Positions 63,996 through 64,000 of a DNA stretch of 64,000 nt are shown here, piece after piece (positions within the stretch are counted from its first letter, which is position 1; every line of letters begins with the position of its first letter). The position numbers were made by a program, and so were the translations under genes. A model generated the notes under the pieces. The model saw nothing but the letters and a program-made list of their open reading frames with translations, was not told the DNA's origin and searched no databases. The DNA is from Rhynchopus sp. YZ270_cl-10 (taxonomy: Eukaryota; Euglenozoa; Diplonemea; Diplonemida; Diplonemidae), in assembly GCA_964035575.1 (NCBI GenBank), contig OZ037837.1, forward strand, positions 496,001 to 560,000, given 5' to 3'.

Positions 63996-64000
63996 CCGCA

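Noticed and set aside
1-64000. LTR retroelements, Polintons, other virus-like elements, rRNA and tRNA genes
   Set aside because: No reverse transcriptase, integrase, capsid or long terminal direct repeats, and no tRNA or rRNA signature, were recognised by eye; a profile search could still find diverged ones.

Overview
This is a eukaryotic, protist-like window. About ten convincing genes, most of them without introns, sit in long AT-rich, poly-A/poly-T intergenic DNA full of short repeats, palindromes, small terminal-inverted-repeat (TIR) elements and large satellites. No bacterial operon signals, rRNA, tRNA or CRISPR were seen. Two genes carry short phase-0 introns with a GTATGT donor and an AG acceptor. 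A degenerate calpain-like protein and a channel fused to cyclase-like domains resemble expanded families of flagellated protists such as Euglenozoa (perhaps diplonemids), but the sequence alone does not fix the organism.

Layout. 1-2.9 kb: repeats and an 8-bp satellite. 2.9-7.3 kb (-): a large cyclase-like/cyclic-nucleotide-gated channel protein with two 3' introns. 7.3-12 kb: intergenic repeats. 12.0-12.75 kb (-): an acidic, serine-rich probable nuclear protein. 14.4-15.15 kb (-): a secreted CAP/SCP protein with a probable GPI signal. 16.6-17.9 kb (-): the first of a family of B-box/leucine-rich-repeat (LRR) genes. 18-33 kb: gene-poor, with nested TIR elements (20.8-22.7 and 26.4-28.8 kb), a double satellite (24.67-26.14 kb) and decayed coding-like DNA. 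33.2-36.3 kb (-): a calpain-like gene and a C2 domain in a shifted frame. 37.3-39.6 kb: an inverted-repeat element and a second double satellite. 41.98-43.41 kb: a Tc1/mariner element with a broken transposase.

From 44.5 kb to the right edge is a multigene cluster, almost all on the minus strand. It holds ubiquitin-like(Ubl)-WD proteins (44.55 kb; a truncated copy at 48.7 kb) and a WD-repeat gene running into the edge (63.0 kb). It also holds five further members of the B-box family: 46.3, 49.6, 52.4 and 55.6 kb, plus a pseudogene at 60.1 kb. A PDZ plus zinc-knuckle gene (58.7 kb) and two copies of an unidentified plus-strand ORF lie among them. Family members share flanks, exchange modules (coiled coil, Ubl, LRR, Q-rich tail) and differ in LRR-unit number, so the cluster looks actively duplicating and recombining.

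The two strongest novelty candidates are a dispersed stem-loop family with compensatory changes between copies and a conserved loop (about ten copies, 7.9-40.9 kb), and the B-box/Ubl/LRR cluster, whose LRR units keep a fixed scaffold while a few positions vary.
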